Assembly (NCBI GenBank): GCA_015179045.1
Contig: WHUZ01000009.1
Coordinates: 186,001-250,000 of the forward strand
Reading direction: 5' to 3'
Source: Kalaharituber pfeilii
Taxonomy: Eukaryota; Ascomycota; Pezizomycetes; Pezizales; Pezizaceae
Length of the DNA stretch: 64,000 nt
Position numbers and translations under genes: made by a program. The notes below the pieces were generated by a model. It was not told the origin of the DNA. It did not search any database and was given only the letters and a program-made list of their open reading frames with translations. Shown here in pieces: positions 12,301-23,126 of the stretch (its first letter is position 1; each line of letters starts with the position of its first letter).

Positions 12301-12511
12301 ACCACCCTCATCTAATGATTTTAATTCGAGCACCTACCCGTCTGTTAATTCACCGAATGGAATACCCATGGGTGGAATAGGTGGAAATTCATTTAATAAT
12401 CCATTTGTGCCACAGGACTTGTGGCAAATGCCAATGACATTGGAATGGGATTGGGCGGATTTCAGCATGAGTGGCGGTGGATGGGCAGCAGAAGGACCAA
12501 CCGATTCATGA
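9332..12511 (+). CDS. Zn2Cys6 transcription factor with fungal-specific middle domain
   Basis: Nuclear binuclear-zinc-cluster regulator; target genes unknown. Seven exons: 9332-9544, 9625-9725, 9793-10139, 10219-10434, 10495-10796, 10852-11591, 11647-12511; 2784 nt, 927 aa, all junctions in frame. The DNA-binding cluster has perfect C-X2-C-X6-C-X6-C-X2-C-X6-C spacing at Cys 64, 67, 74, 81, 84 and 91. It is followed by the linker KKRNPPKG and a short coiled-coil dimerisation segment (about 107-125, [16 protein letters not shown]). The fungal_trans region (PF04082 type) spans roughly 290-560 and includes [10 protein letters not shown] and [22 protein letters not shown]. The C-terminal third is Ser/Thr/Asn-rich and ends with an acidic-aromatic stretch (LEWDWADF) typical of activation domains. 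Some relatives carry automatic XlnR or CLTA1-like names; I cannot assign a specific orthologue. Confidence 0.93.
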
Positions 12512-13894
12512 TTGCATTTTTGCGAAGCTAAGGCGGTCAAGCTGGCCTGGAGAATTGCTGGGGCCAGTGTAGTAAAGGGAATATAATCATGGCAGTTTGT
12601 AAGGTCAATGCGGCGCCTAGGTGTTCGGCTTATTTTCTGGGATATATAGAATGTTATGTTTGGTCTGGGACATCCTGTTGTACTACATCTATCTCATCAG
12701 TAGGTTAACTTGATGGCAGGTGGATATTTGCGGTCTTGTGACTTTTTATGTTACATTTGGAGCTAAAAGATAGTAGAAGTTGGGAGGAGTAGTTGGAAGT
12801 TACGCAATTGGGGGGCCGTGGTACTGGTGGAAGAATATGATGGGGAAGAATACAGTGGGGAAGAGGAAGGTTAAAGGTTGCTTTGAAAATGGATTTATGC
12901 TAACCGCCCAGCGCCTCGGCCAGTGGCCGGTAGCGGGAGTACGTTCATGCCAGAGGGTCCGGAGGGTCCGGATCCATCGGGGATAAAGGATCCGGTCCGA
13001 TACTCATTGCCGCCAAGACATACTGTTCTGCGTGTGTAGGATGGAAAGGAGGGATTGTTAGGGCTGTAGAAGAATGCCATTATTACTCTTAATGGGTTGT
13101 GCCATGTTAATTATACCTATTATTTTGGTTGTTAAAGCCATCATATCAACAGCTTAGCTCTACTATGCAAGATAATATTTCATCCTGCTGACATGTTCAT
13201 GCCTTCAACATAGCATGAAACTATACTGGTGCAAGCCTGCACCAGACTCATCTTCTACTTGTCTCATTCAGCAATGTGGCACAGGACAGCATGAAGTTCA
13301 TGTAATCCACACCGTTGGTGTTCTGCTTGAGTTACAGTCTCAGACGCGTGATTGGACAGTATATGGCCATTGCGCCAGCCCGCGGCACCATATCCGCTGC
13401 CAACAACTCCAGCTGGCGATCGAAATGAGGCAAGCTGGCACGCTGTCTTACAGCACTGAAGTCGACTTAGAGAGCTCACCTCCTCTTTATTTGTTTTTTA
13501 CTCGCCACAGCTCCTGCTGCCCTTTCTCCTTGAAACCCTTACAGGAGTGTAGTTCCCAGGAGCTCGCTAACCTGGCGCGCTAGCCCAATCGGGAATCTCG
13601 CTGCTGGCCAGATGAAGTAGCGAGCAGCAGCTGTGTAGTGCAAACAGCGAACCTGGCTTCTTTTCCGCCTTCGCTCCTCCTCCCTTCTTCTCCCCGCACC
13701 CCTCCAGCCGTCCTCCTCTAAAGCATCACGGCTCGTGCCTGGAGACAGGCCCAATTGCCCAATTTCACCGTGAATTGAACGCCATTTTTTGTGTTCCCCC
13801 ACTGGCCCACCCCCTGTGCAGAAATTAACCCGCCTGACTTTCTACTGTGCACAAATACCACGAGAAAGCAACTGTTCGAAGGGCCATAGCAGTT
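12512..13894. other. intergenic region
   Basis: Contains the 3' UTR of the zinc-cluster gene and the promoter of the DUF1295 gene. It becomes CT-rich from about 13660 toward the next gene. No gene or RNA was recognised. Confidence 0.55.
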
Positions 13895-15115
13895 ATGGAG
13901 ACTCCCCAAGCCGAACTCCCATCCTACGCTCACGTGCTCCCCGCGCTCAGGAGCCTCCAGGATGTCACCAACCTCCACGCCAGCATCTTCCCCTTCCTCC
14001 CGAAGCTCAAGGAAGACCTGCATTCCCTCTCCACCAGGAGCCTCCCCGTCGTCGACTTCTATCACAACACCAACCCGCTTTTGACTGCCATTCTCCTCAC
14101 CCATGCCGTCGCCGCTGGCACCTTCATTTTCTCCTCAATCACCAGAAACTACTCCCAGGTCGACCGTCTCTGGGCTATCCTCCCTGCCATCTACATCGGC
14201 CACTTCACCTACTTCGCGCACGCTCACGGCCTCCCCTCCAGCCGCCTCGATAGCCTCGCCACGCTCGCCCTCATCTGGTCCGTACGCCTCACCTACAACT
14301 ACTGGCGTAGAGGCGGCTATAAAATCGGCAGTGAGGACTACCGTTGGGTTCACGTGCGGAAACTCATCCCCAGGGGTTTTTGGTGGCTATTTAACGCGGT
14401 CTTCATCAGCTGGTTTCAGAATGTGCTTCTCTTATTTCTTTCCTTACCTGCTTACCTGTTCCTCTTGGTCTCAACTCTGCCCAGCGATGTCCTCGGCCAA
14501 GATGCAGGCGATATCCATGCGTTTGGAACGGCGGACCTGATTTTTTCCAGAAGCTTGGTGCTGGCGATTATCACGGAGTTTTTCGCAGACCAGCAGCAAT
14601 GGAACTTCCATAAGGCCAAGAAGGCATTCTTGGAGAGCGGAATGCAGGTTGTACCCGAGGGATGGCAGAGGAGCGCTTTGGAAAGAGGATTCTGTATCAC
14701 AGGCCTCTGGAGTTTCTCACGGCACCCGAACTTTTTAGCCGAGCAGGCTATTTGGATTTTGATCTATCAATGGGGGTGCTTTGGTTAGTTCACTTTTTGC
14801 CTTCTAATATACCCCCCGCCTAGCCCAACGCCAGAACTAACGTCTCCATATGAATATAGTGACCGACACAATCTACAACTACACCGTCCTCGGCCCCCTC
14901 GCCTTATGCGCAGTGTTCCAAGGTTCCACTTGGCTGACGGAGAAGATTTCCGCGAGCAAGTATCCGAGTATGCCCATTATCAGCGACTCGTGGGGAGGTT
15001 TGTGCCGAAGTTGAGTGCATTTTTTGAGGGGCCGGGAGAAACGACACAGGAGGGAGCTGAGGAGGAGGAGGAGGAGGAGGAGGAGGGAGAGGAGGAAGCA
15101 AAGAAGGATCAGTGA
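13895..15115 (+). CDS. DUF1295 / steroid 5-alpha-reductase-like membrane protein, apparent frameshift near the 3' end
   Basis: Multi-span, probably ER membrane protein of the DUF1295 family (PF06966), related to the C-terminal domain of steroid 5-alpha reductases; the substrate in fungi is not settled. Exon 1 is 13895-14783, a 76-bp intron follows (14784-14859), exon 2 starts at 14860. Family signatures: YSQVDRLWAILPAIY, LTYNYWRRGGYKIGSEDYRW, FADQQQWNFHKAK, SFSRHPNFLAEQ. In exon 2 the family-like frame reads STWLTEKISASKYP, then the match continues as EYAHYQRLVGRFVPKL only one frame over, near 14966-14969: one base seems to be missing. Read as given, the protein ends at 15014 (347 aa). With continuity restored it would run to 15115 and end in a Glu-rich tail. 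Sequence error or true truncation cannot be separated here. Confidence 0.85.
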
Positions 15116-15432
15116 GGGCAGATCGACAGTTTGTTCAGCTAAGAGGGAAAGGCGGGGAAGGGACAGGGAAGTTGATTTTGTGGATCAGGAAAGCGAGGTG
15201 GCCAGATGGGGCAAGTTGGTGGAAGGAAAAAATGTTATGGAAGGTGCGAGATGGAACGAAGGGTCCGAAAAGATCGACTACGGTTGACAGTTGAGGGTAA
15301 CGAGATGAATCAAACATTAAGCGAAGGAATAAACGTATGACGTAACTATCTTTTCATTTATATCTATTTACCTATATTTCTTTTTCTTTTCTTTTCTTTT
15401 TTTCTAATTTTAAGTTTCTCTTATTGTATCTC

Positions 15433-15468
<36 letters not shown>

Positions 15469-15858
15469 TCGTTTTATTTACGTCAACATAACTATCTATG
15501 CTTTGCAATTACTTATGTTTTTTGGTTAACGTCATGTATTTATTTTTTGTTGTTTGCATTGTTCTTTTTTTTGTTTGGTATGAAATCCACCCATCTCTAT
15601 CATCCCATCCCAATCCCCATCCAATCGCCGCCTAAATCCATTTCATCCATGTTGAAGTTATGAAAACTATCAGGTTTATGGAAGGTATATTTCTTATATG
15701 TATTCCCCCCCAAAAAAAAAAGAAAAAAATAACATCTATTCTGAAATCCAATTGTGCAATGAATGGTTCTTGGTTTCTTCAATCTTACCTATGCCAATAT
15801 AAACTAAACTACACACACTCACACACACACAAAACAATCCCGACACACTCCCTCCGGG
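15116..15858. other. convergent AT-rich 3' region with 32-nt T run
   Basis: Tail-to-tail spacer between the DUF1295 gene (+) and the next gene (-). It holds T-rich 3' UTR-like sequence and a CA-type simple repeat near 15815-15832. No gene was recognised. Confidence 0.6.
15436..15467. repeat. poly-T tract, 32 nt
   Basis: Uninterrupted T run read directly; its length is prone to sequencing error. Confidence 0.9.
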
Positions 15859-17398
15859 CTAACCCCCTACTCCCCCTCCACTCGTATTCCCTATAAGCGC
15901 ACGCCCACCGCTCACGTCCCTCGTAGGTGACTCTGGTATCCTCTCCACCCGCTCAGCCCCTCCCTCCACACTGACAACCGCCATCTTGACCCCCAAGCCA
16001 ACCAATGGTGGTGGTGGGCCCCGGTGCGTAGAAAGTGGTAGTGGTGGGGGAGGCGGGGGCGACGGCGACGGCGACGACGGAATGATCACCGTCGTTGGAT
16101 ACCTATACTGCGTTGTTGTATTTGTAGAATTCAATCTCGACATTGCCTTCGCCGGGCTGGGCCTCCCCCTGTTTCTCCCTGCCGAGGCCAATGCTGCCGG
16201 CCAAACATTCTCCTCGTTCTCCTTATTCACCTTTTCGTACTTTCCGTCCCCCGTCTCCACCTTCGTATCAAGTTCCACAACCTCCACTCCAGAATCCCCT
16301 CTGCTCAGTCCCAGCCTTGACACGCCCCTTCGCAGCGAGGATGCTGATGACGGCGTCGACCCCGTCGGCGCCCCTCCCTTTTCTCCTTGCCCTTCCCTTT
16401 CCCCTCCCCTTCCCCCTCCATCTGGCAAATAATCCCCCCACACCTTACATGCCCTACTGGCAACCCAGCTTTCCCGTTCGCTCGGAAGTCTGAGATATTG
16501 CATTGGTTTTCGCGTCTGGTTGGTCTGGACTTTGTAGAGAGCCATGCGGAGGCGGGCGCGGAGGGTGCAGATGGTGTCCTTGGTTTTGGATGCGGACGTG
16601 GTGTTGATGTTGGTAGAGTTGGAGGAGGTGGTGGTCGAGTTAGAATATTCCTGTAATTACCAACAAACGCATCAAAGTTAGCAATGTTTTACTAGCTCCA
16701 AACCTTCTCAACCGCACTTCATGCCCCGGCGTTCTTGACAAACTCAAACTCAAAAAATTTCCCAGAATGCCATTATAAAACAAACAAATACAGGAACTAC
16801 ATACCTTCATCCCCGCTCCCGTCTGCATCCCCTGCGACGTCGTCGACACCCTCAAATTCGAAGTTTCATATCGCCTGCCTATACCCCTCTCGCAACCCCA
16901 AGGCCCCACCACATCGCCTCCAAGACCCGCCCTACGCGTCTTCTTCCCATTCGGACTCTCCCGTCCCAGCGTCCCCTCCATCATCCGCTGCCTTCCTTGT
17001 CCCTGTGGCTCTCCCCGCTGTATCTGTATCTGCACCTGGGACTGCTGCGAACTGCTCGGTGTATGGTACCCGGCGTCCCGGAAACCTTCGTCATGCTCAT
17101 AATCATCCCGCAGCCGCTTTCTCGAGAAGGAAGTTGTGGAGGTGGTAATGGTAGTATGCGGTGTGTAGGTTGTCGGTATCGAGATTGGGATTGGTGCCGG
17201 AGCGTAGCGGGTGGAGCTGGCGGGGTTGTGGAGGGTATCGGGGTATAGTGGGAGAGCAGCAGAGGTGGTGGCAGCGGATGCGGTCGACGGTGGAGCAGCC
17301 GCTGACGTGGTGGCAGCTGCAGCGGAAGCAGCTGAGGTGGGAATGACGCCCGAGCCAGACCGGCGGTGAGCGGATTCGTATATCGCGGAAGCCGGCAT
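15859..17398 (-). CDS. unknown protein with possible Whi5/Nrm1 GTB motif
   Basis: Two exons, 16805-17398 and 15859-16650, with a 154-bp intron (GTATGT to TTACAG), give 461 aa. The start is the first in-frame ATG at 17398; a basic NLS-like stretch (PKKRRKVEQE) lies just upstream in the same frame, so the true start may be in an unseen upstream exon. Most of the protein is low-complexity (Ala/Thr/Ser/Pro). The one ordered-looking segment is about residues 225-247, LRARLRMALYKVQTNQ, which resembles the GTB motif of Whi5/Nrm1-type G1/S repressors. Scattered SP/TP sites would fit CDK control. The protein's other parts give no clue. The Whi5/Nrm1 reading is inference from this motif alone. Confidence 0.75.
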
Positions 17399-19078
17399 TG
17401 TGTCTTGTGATGCCGGAAGTATGCTTGCTTCCTGCTCTACTTTTCTCCTTTTTTTTGGTCGCGAACCCGACAAGACACAAGCCGGGTATCTAATATCAGC
17501 TGATAGGATGATTATTTCAGCGTTCGAGCTGAGAGATAGACTTGGGTGAAGCTGTACTGATTAAGTTCTCACCCGTATTGTCTTTAAAGTTTGCCAGCTT
17601 TCTTGTGACCCAGCGTTTTTTCCCGTGACAAAAGTATCTCTGAATTTTCTAAGAAGGTATCTGTGTAGAGAAGGAAGTGGGGGGCAGATTTCTATTTGCA
17701 AGACTGTGCAGTCCTCAACTCTATACTTCTTAACCCGCGACCGCAACGCGCACACGCGTTTGAGGCGTACACGTGGAGCTTGTAGTTGGTTGTTGTGGTG
17801 GGGGATGGTGGGGAGGGAGGGCGAGGGAAACGGAGCAGAGCAGAGGAGGAGGAGGAGGAGGGGCGGGCGGGAAAGGGAAAAGCAGAGGCGTATTATCACA
17901 AGTGCCCAAGCAAGCCAATGAATTCGCGTGAAACGTTCTTCAAAGCATGGCAGAGAAATGCTGATGATTGCTCTGCTTCGTTTTCTCGCGCATCATTTAC
18001 CATTTATTTTCTTTTTATTTTTTCTTTTCTTTTTTAGATTGCCCCCGAGGCTGTTACGTAGCGAAAACAAAGCATTGACAGCAAGCCGTCGGTGCTGGCC
18101 ATAATCACCACGTATAATTATATTATCACACGCCCAGGAGTCGGGGTGCGGGGTCGTCCGGCGCCCGCTCCTTCCCCCCCTCTGGTGCGACAGCCATGTG
18201 CTGCCTGCCCCTCACCGCTCGCCGCCCGGATGCCCCCCGGCACAAATGAAATGAGCCCGCAGCGCCACCCCCCAGCGAGTAGCGAGTAGCAAGTCTGGCG
18301 GGGCCGGCAGCGGAGGAGGCAGCGGAGGAAGGGGGCGCAGCAGAGCGAGCCGCGCAAGCAGCAGCGCCCGTGCGTCCGCGTGGGGACGGCGTTCGACGAG
18401 CCTGCGGGAGCCGTGGAGCTGTGGCAGCCGTGGGAGCCTCGCGCGCCCTCGCACCGCAAGCCGCCGGCTGCTGCGCTTCCCGAAGAGCACAGAAGCAGGC
18501 CAAGCAGCCGTCGCGCTCCCCACCCGCACTTTACGCGTTCGCGCCTCTTCACCCCCTCCCCCCGTCGAGCCCTTGCCCAATCCGGCCTGGCGCATGCACC
18601 CGCACCTAACGCTTCGCTTGGCTCGTCACCGGTCAACCACTCTACATACCCTATCATACCCTGCGCCTTCCCTTGTGTAACACACGTGCCTTCTCCACCC
18701 ACACCGCACTAATGCAGTCTGTCAAGTTCAAAAGACGTCCAAAATCGAAATAGGTTACCATACGACACCACAAAATTGACTTTTATTGCTTCTCGAAACA
18801 AGCATTCTCAAATAAACCGAAAACACGCCCGCCCTGCATAACAACAGGTATCGTACACAGAAAACTTCTAGGGTACTTAAATTAATCTCTTTATAAGCCT
18901 GCCCAAAACCAAGGCTCAATAGACGGAACGGAAAAAAAAAAAATAAATAAATAAATAAAAGAAAAATTGAAAAACAAGAAAAGAAAACTTCCCGCGCGAG
19001 TTCCTGAAACCAGCAATCATACACAAGAAAAAAACAAAAACAACAATCACACTGCACAATCAATTCTCCCTCCTCACC
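17399..19078. other. intergenic region with GC-rich island
   Basis: Upstream of the GTB-motif gene (-) and downstream of the 19079-21724 gene (-). 18140-18620 is very GC-rich with overlapping open frames on both strands that show no family signature. 18740-19078 is AT-rich and is probably the 3' UTR of the next gene. Confidence 0.55.
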
Positions 19079-21724
19079 TCACCTGCAGAGATCACAACAA
19101 ATCCCCCTAGGCCTCCCCGCCTTAACCACCGACCACCTCACCCCCACGTCCTCCCACTCGTTCACCTCCTCCTCTTCCTCCTCGTCCTCCTCTTCCTCCT
19201 CGTCCTCCTCTTCCTCCTCTTCCTCCTCTTCCTCCTCGTCCTCATCTTCACTGCTCCCCATGTCCACCCCCATCGGACTCTCCACCGACTCCCCCGACTC
19301 CTCTCCCACCCCCTTCACCCCCCTGATCCGCACAAACAGCTCCCTCTCCCCCTCTCCGCCATCCCCCTTTCTCCTATGCACCGCCTCCATTTTTACCATC
19401 CCCTCTATCTCCTCGCCCAGCTCCACCACCTCCACCTCACTCCCTCTCCCACTATCACCCTCCCCCCCAATCCATTCCGGCGGCGTCAAATCCACTCTGT
19501 CCAATGTCGCTCTACTCCACTCACTACTAGTATCTGCGCTCGTACTCGCGGTTACCACCGACGCCCCGGAAGTACTAGTATTGAGATTCACGAAGCTCTT
19601 CCACCTAGTGCTGCTGTCTGGGCCCTCGCAGTCCAAGCGGATGGCGTGACATACACTCGGGCTCACAAATACTGCAAACATTGGTGACTCCTTCGCAGTT
19701 CCATTTCCGCATCTTCGCTGTATTGCTGTCTTGGGAGACAGGCCGTCAATTAGCTGATATATCGATTTTGATGTGATGTCGGTAAATTTCCCCATTGGAT
19801 GCTTCTCGGACTTGGTGAAACTCTGAGTGTCACCTTTAGTCTGAGCCACTACTGTATCCCCTTTCTTCTCCCTCTCCTTCTCCGCTCCCCCTTCCTCCTT
19901 CTTCACCTTCGCCGCATTCAACCTCGCCGCCCTCTCTATCCTATGCCTCAAGTAACCCTTTAGCGCCCTTGGTATCAATGGTAACCTCGGCGACGGCAGC
20001 GGCTCTAAACCCTCATTCCTCACCACCTCCACCTTCGGTTTCCGTGGAAGTGGAAGACGGGGAGGAGGGGGAGTTTCACTCGTCTGGATTGGCTGCGTTT
20101 TCCTGAGCTCCTCTGTGGCGATGTACTGCGTATATGGAGACGGGTTACTTAGACACGATGTATCTAAGATGTCTTGCCCTGTGGAGTGGGGATGCGGAGG
20201 CCAAAAGATTGGTGTCTCTGTATTTGCAGTGTTTGCAGTCTTGCCGTTGACGCTATCTCCTTCTGAAGCTTCACATCTTTCTAAAATTTCCGTTTGCTCC
20301 GCCAACCTATACCAAATGTTCAGTGTCCCTCTCCTCGCCGTCCTCGGTTCCTCCTCCGTTGGACACCTCCTCTTTGCTTTCGGCATCAAGTCGGCATCGC
20401 AAGCCCTTTCATCATCTGTCGTATCTGGCGAAATCGGATACCAATCCATCTCTGCCTCCTGCTCTTCAGCCAACCTGGGACTCTGTTGCAATCTCAGTTG
20501 CGACATCGTGCACGTACTCCTCTTCCTCTTCCCCGATCCCGCCGCCCTCAGTGCATAACTTGACGACACTGAGCTACCAATGCGGCTGGAGCTCTTGAGT
20601 CTTACTTTCCCCCCTCGCGCATTCTCTGAGATATTCGCTGGCCGTGGCCACTCACCGCTAACAGAACTTTGGAAGCTTCCACGTCGTGACGAGAGCCCCC
20701 GTAAGCTAACACTTCCCTTCGGATAGACCGGATGTATCGGAGTCGCTATTCCCAGCGTATTGCACAATCCTGGGAACTTTTCCTTCAGACACGGTGATGC
20801 TGCTTGTGTCGTGGTTGTCTCTTGCTTCAATTCAGGGTAAGATTGCGAATATGGCGGAACCCCCCCTCTCTGCCCCTTCGGTATTGTATACTTAATCTCC
20901 CAAATATTTCTCTTCTCCTCCAAGGCCGGAATAAACAAATCTCTTACATACCCCAGAACGCCGGCACCGCTCCCACTTCCACTAACCTTCTCCCCCTCCT
21001 CTCTCAGTCCACTGCCGTTCTCGCTTGTCCCCATGATTTCCCTCAACTTCAATAACACCTTCCTCTCGCCTTCTGTCAGCAGTTCCCTCCTGCCGCTGTC
21101 ACCATTACCTGCACTCCCTCCTCTACTCCTCTTTCTCCCCTTCGGCGCTGCCATCACAACCTTCTCCCTCTCCTCACTCCACCTCACAAAATCCCCGCAC
21201 CCCACCTCCCACCTCAATGCCGCCTTCAATCCCTCACACTCCACCGTCTCTGCCCACTCCCTACACCTCCTCAAAAACCTCCCTTTTAACGCAGCCTTAA
21301 GCTCCACGGACGTAAACCTCATGGGCCAGCTTTTCTCCAGAAAGTACTCATACGCCTCGTGTAGCTGTTGGATCGTATCCGGATGCAGCTTTAGCTCCAG
21401 TACATCCGCTGGGAAGTCGACATACGTGATTCGGGCATATATGTGTATATCGGGCGTGTTTTGAGGGTAGAGCGGTGGAGAGAGGGTTAATGTGCGGGGA
21501 CATATCCGCCATTTTGCACTTGGCAGGGAGAGGGTGTGGGTGAGAAGATGGTGGTAATGCTGAGAGCTTAATAGAGGTGGTGGTGCTGTTTGCGTTTGCG
21601 ATATGCCGGTGTTGATACCAGATTGCATTGTAACTTGAGCTTTGCTAGTCCACCAGTTGTTGACGGGGCAATGTTCCCACCAGGGGAGGACTCCGTTGGT
21701 GATAACAAGACATTCGGTGTTCAT
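19079..21724 (-). CDS. unknown 881-aa protein with acidic C-terminal tract
   Basis: A single uninterrupted frame from ATG at 21724. I recognise no named family. The N-terminal part (about residues 69-180) looks folded: KWRICPRTLTLSPP, then IYARITYVDFPADVLELKL and HPDTIQQLHEAYEYFLEK. A similar segment occurs in the unknown protein at 58524-59564. The middle is rich in Ser/Arg/Lys with basic, NLS-like patches (KGRKRSRGG, AKRRCPTEEEPRTARR). Near the C-terminus a run of Glu/Asp is encoded by GAG/GAC repeats at about 19160-19250, and the protein ends WEDVGVRWSVVKAGRPRG followed by CCDLC. The layout suggests a nuclear protein, but that is inference. A single 881-codon frame with biased composition strongly supports a real gene; introns near the start cannot be excluded. 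Confidence 0.78.
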   Translation of the reverse strand: MNTECLVITNGVLPWWEHCPVNNWWTSKAQVTMQSGINTGISQTQTAPPPLLSSQHYHHLLTHTLSLPSAKWRICPRTLTLSPPLYPQNTPDIHIYARITYVDFPADVLELKLHPDTIQQLHEAYEYFLEKSWPMRFTSVELKAALKGRFLRRCREWAETVECEGLKAALRWEVGCGDFVRWSEEREKVVMAAPKGRKRSRGGSAGNGDSGRRELLTEGERKVLLKLREIMGTSENGSGLREEGEKVSGSGSGAGVLGYVRDLFIPALEEKRNIWEIKYTIPKGQRGGVPPYSQSYPELKQETTTTQAASPCLKEKFPGLCNTLGIATPIHPVYPKGSVSLRGLSSRRGSFQSSVSGEWPRPANISENARGGKVRLKSSSRIGSSVSSSYALRAAGSGKRKRSTCTMSQLRLQQSPRLAEEQEAEMDWYPISPDTTDDERACDADLMPKAKRRCPTEEEPRTARRGTLNIWYRLAEQTEILERCEASEGDSVNGKTANTANTETPIFWPPHPHSTGQDILDTSCLSNPSPYTQYIATEELRKTQPIQTSETPPPPRLPLPRKPKVEVVRNEGLEPLPSPRLPLIPRALKGYLRHRIERAARLNAAKVKKEEGGAEKEREKKGDTVVAQTKGDTQSFTKSEKHPMGKFTDITSKSIYQLIDGLSPKTAIQRRCGNGTAKESPMFAVFVSPSVCHAIRLDCEGPDSSTRWKSFVNLNTSTSGASVVTASTSADTSSEWSRATLDRVDLTPPEWIGGEGDSGRGSEVEVVELGEEIEGMVKMEAVHRRKGDGGEGERELFVRIRGVKGVGEESGESVESPMGVDMGSSEDEDEEEEEEEEEEEDEEEEEDEEEEEEVNEWEDVGVRWSVVKAGRPRGICCDLCR
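19160..19250. repeat. CTC/TCC trinucleotide repeat coding Glu/Asp
   Basis: Imperfect repeat of CTC, TTC and GTC on the plus strand, coding the acidic tract of the minus-strand gene. Length variation between strains is likely. Confidence 0.8.
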
Positions 21725-23126
21725 CTTGTGTCAAATCCTCAGTCTTCTACCGAACTTTCCTGAGCTCTTAGTTGTATATTGCGTTGTAATCTCACGCAAG
21801 CAATACCTTATACCCACCGAAAACGGCACTTCAACAATAATCTGCACTATCCTGCAGCTCTTCAAAGCCTCCACACTGTATATATATAAATGCAACCAGA
21901 CTAATATATGAGCAACCCCCACACCAACACTCTCTTATATGTCCCCCTCCAAAAACACTTCAGCACGCTCTTCTCAAAGGACGTAGCACCCCAAACTCCC
22001 ACACCCAACAATATCGAATGTATGGATCCAAATTCCAAGCACCCTGTCCAGCAACCCTGCAACGGTAAACGAACGAGAACCAGCAATTAAGACAACCCAC
22101 AGAAGCAGGGTGCAGAGGAGGAGAGGAATTTAAATGATAAACTGTGTGCAACGAATGAGCTTCTTGAGAATTCGAAAACAAAGCGAGAGGTGAGAAAGTA
22201 AAGGAAAAAAGGTCATATATGTATACCGTCTTCCTATTTGGGACGTTCGTGAGGAGAGGCTGCATCAGGGTTCTCATATGCATTCACAGGCCGCTTAAAG
22301 ATGCTTTCTTTCTGGGGAGGAGGAGGGGGGAAGGGGGAGTACGTTTCTTTGTCTTATAGCTGAAGGCCCGAGTAGCAGGCGCCATGTTTTATTTGACAAT
22401 TTTGAATGTCAGTATGAGCATTCAGCATCATATCAGCCACCCAACCGTTAACTGTAGCACTTGCTGACATAAGGGGATCCTCTTTGTATACATGTTTCTT
22501 TGTTTCTCCAAGGTGTTGTTACGCATCACTAACCCTCATGAATAGCTTACTCGCAACATGGAGATACCAAAAATATAACACAATCGTAGCTATGCTATTT
22601 CGGAAACGGTACTTCAATGTTCAAACTCGAACTCTTTTGCTTTTACCCCCTTTACCTATACATAGTGCCTCGAATTCCCTACCCACCAATCCCTCTCTCC
22701 CTCCCCAACACGCCGCCGCTTACGAAACAAACCCTCCTCCTCTTCCCCTTTCTCTACCCCTCCCTCAAACAAGATACAGTAATCGATGAAACATTACCCT
22801 ACACCACGTACTCTCATCACTCTAATCAGATTAGAGGACCCGCCATCGACTAGTGAGCGAGGCTAAAACGAAGGCTCAAAAACAAAGATGAAAGTCCCAA
22901 ACAGCAAAAAAATCAAATAAGAAAAAAGAAAATTGCAGCCATACAGGAAGAAAAATCAAAGGGAATATTTTATCGCCCGTGCTTCTAAGAATTGATCCTC
23001 GATTTTCGAATGCATAGACCACGGTCTGACATCTAGGGTAGATTTCACCCGTTTAAAGTTAGAGTAGTTCATGTATGCATCTAACCCCACTAGTCGGACC
23101 CTGCGAAATGGAACGGTTTCTTTTCT
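21725..23126. other. intergenic region
   Basis: Promoter of the 881-aa gene and 3' side of the 23127-24252 gene. Short frames only; a purine-rich patch lies near 22315-22340. No gene was recognised. Confidence 0.55.

Noticed and set aside
18118..18712. Overlapping frames of 110-194 codons on both strands
   Set aside because: High GC removes stop codons in all frames; no motif, no splice logic.
19260..20598. Plus-strand frames of 89-147 codons inside the 881-aa gene
   Set aside because: Shadows of the minus-strand coding sequence.
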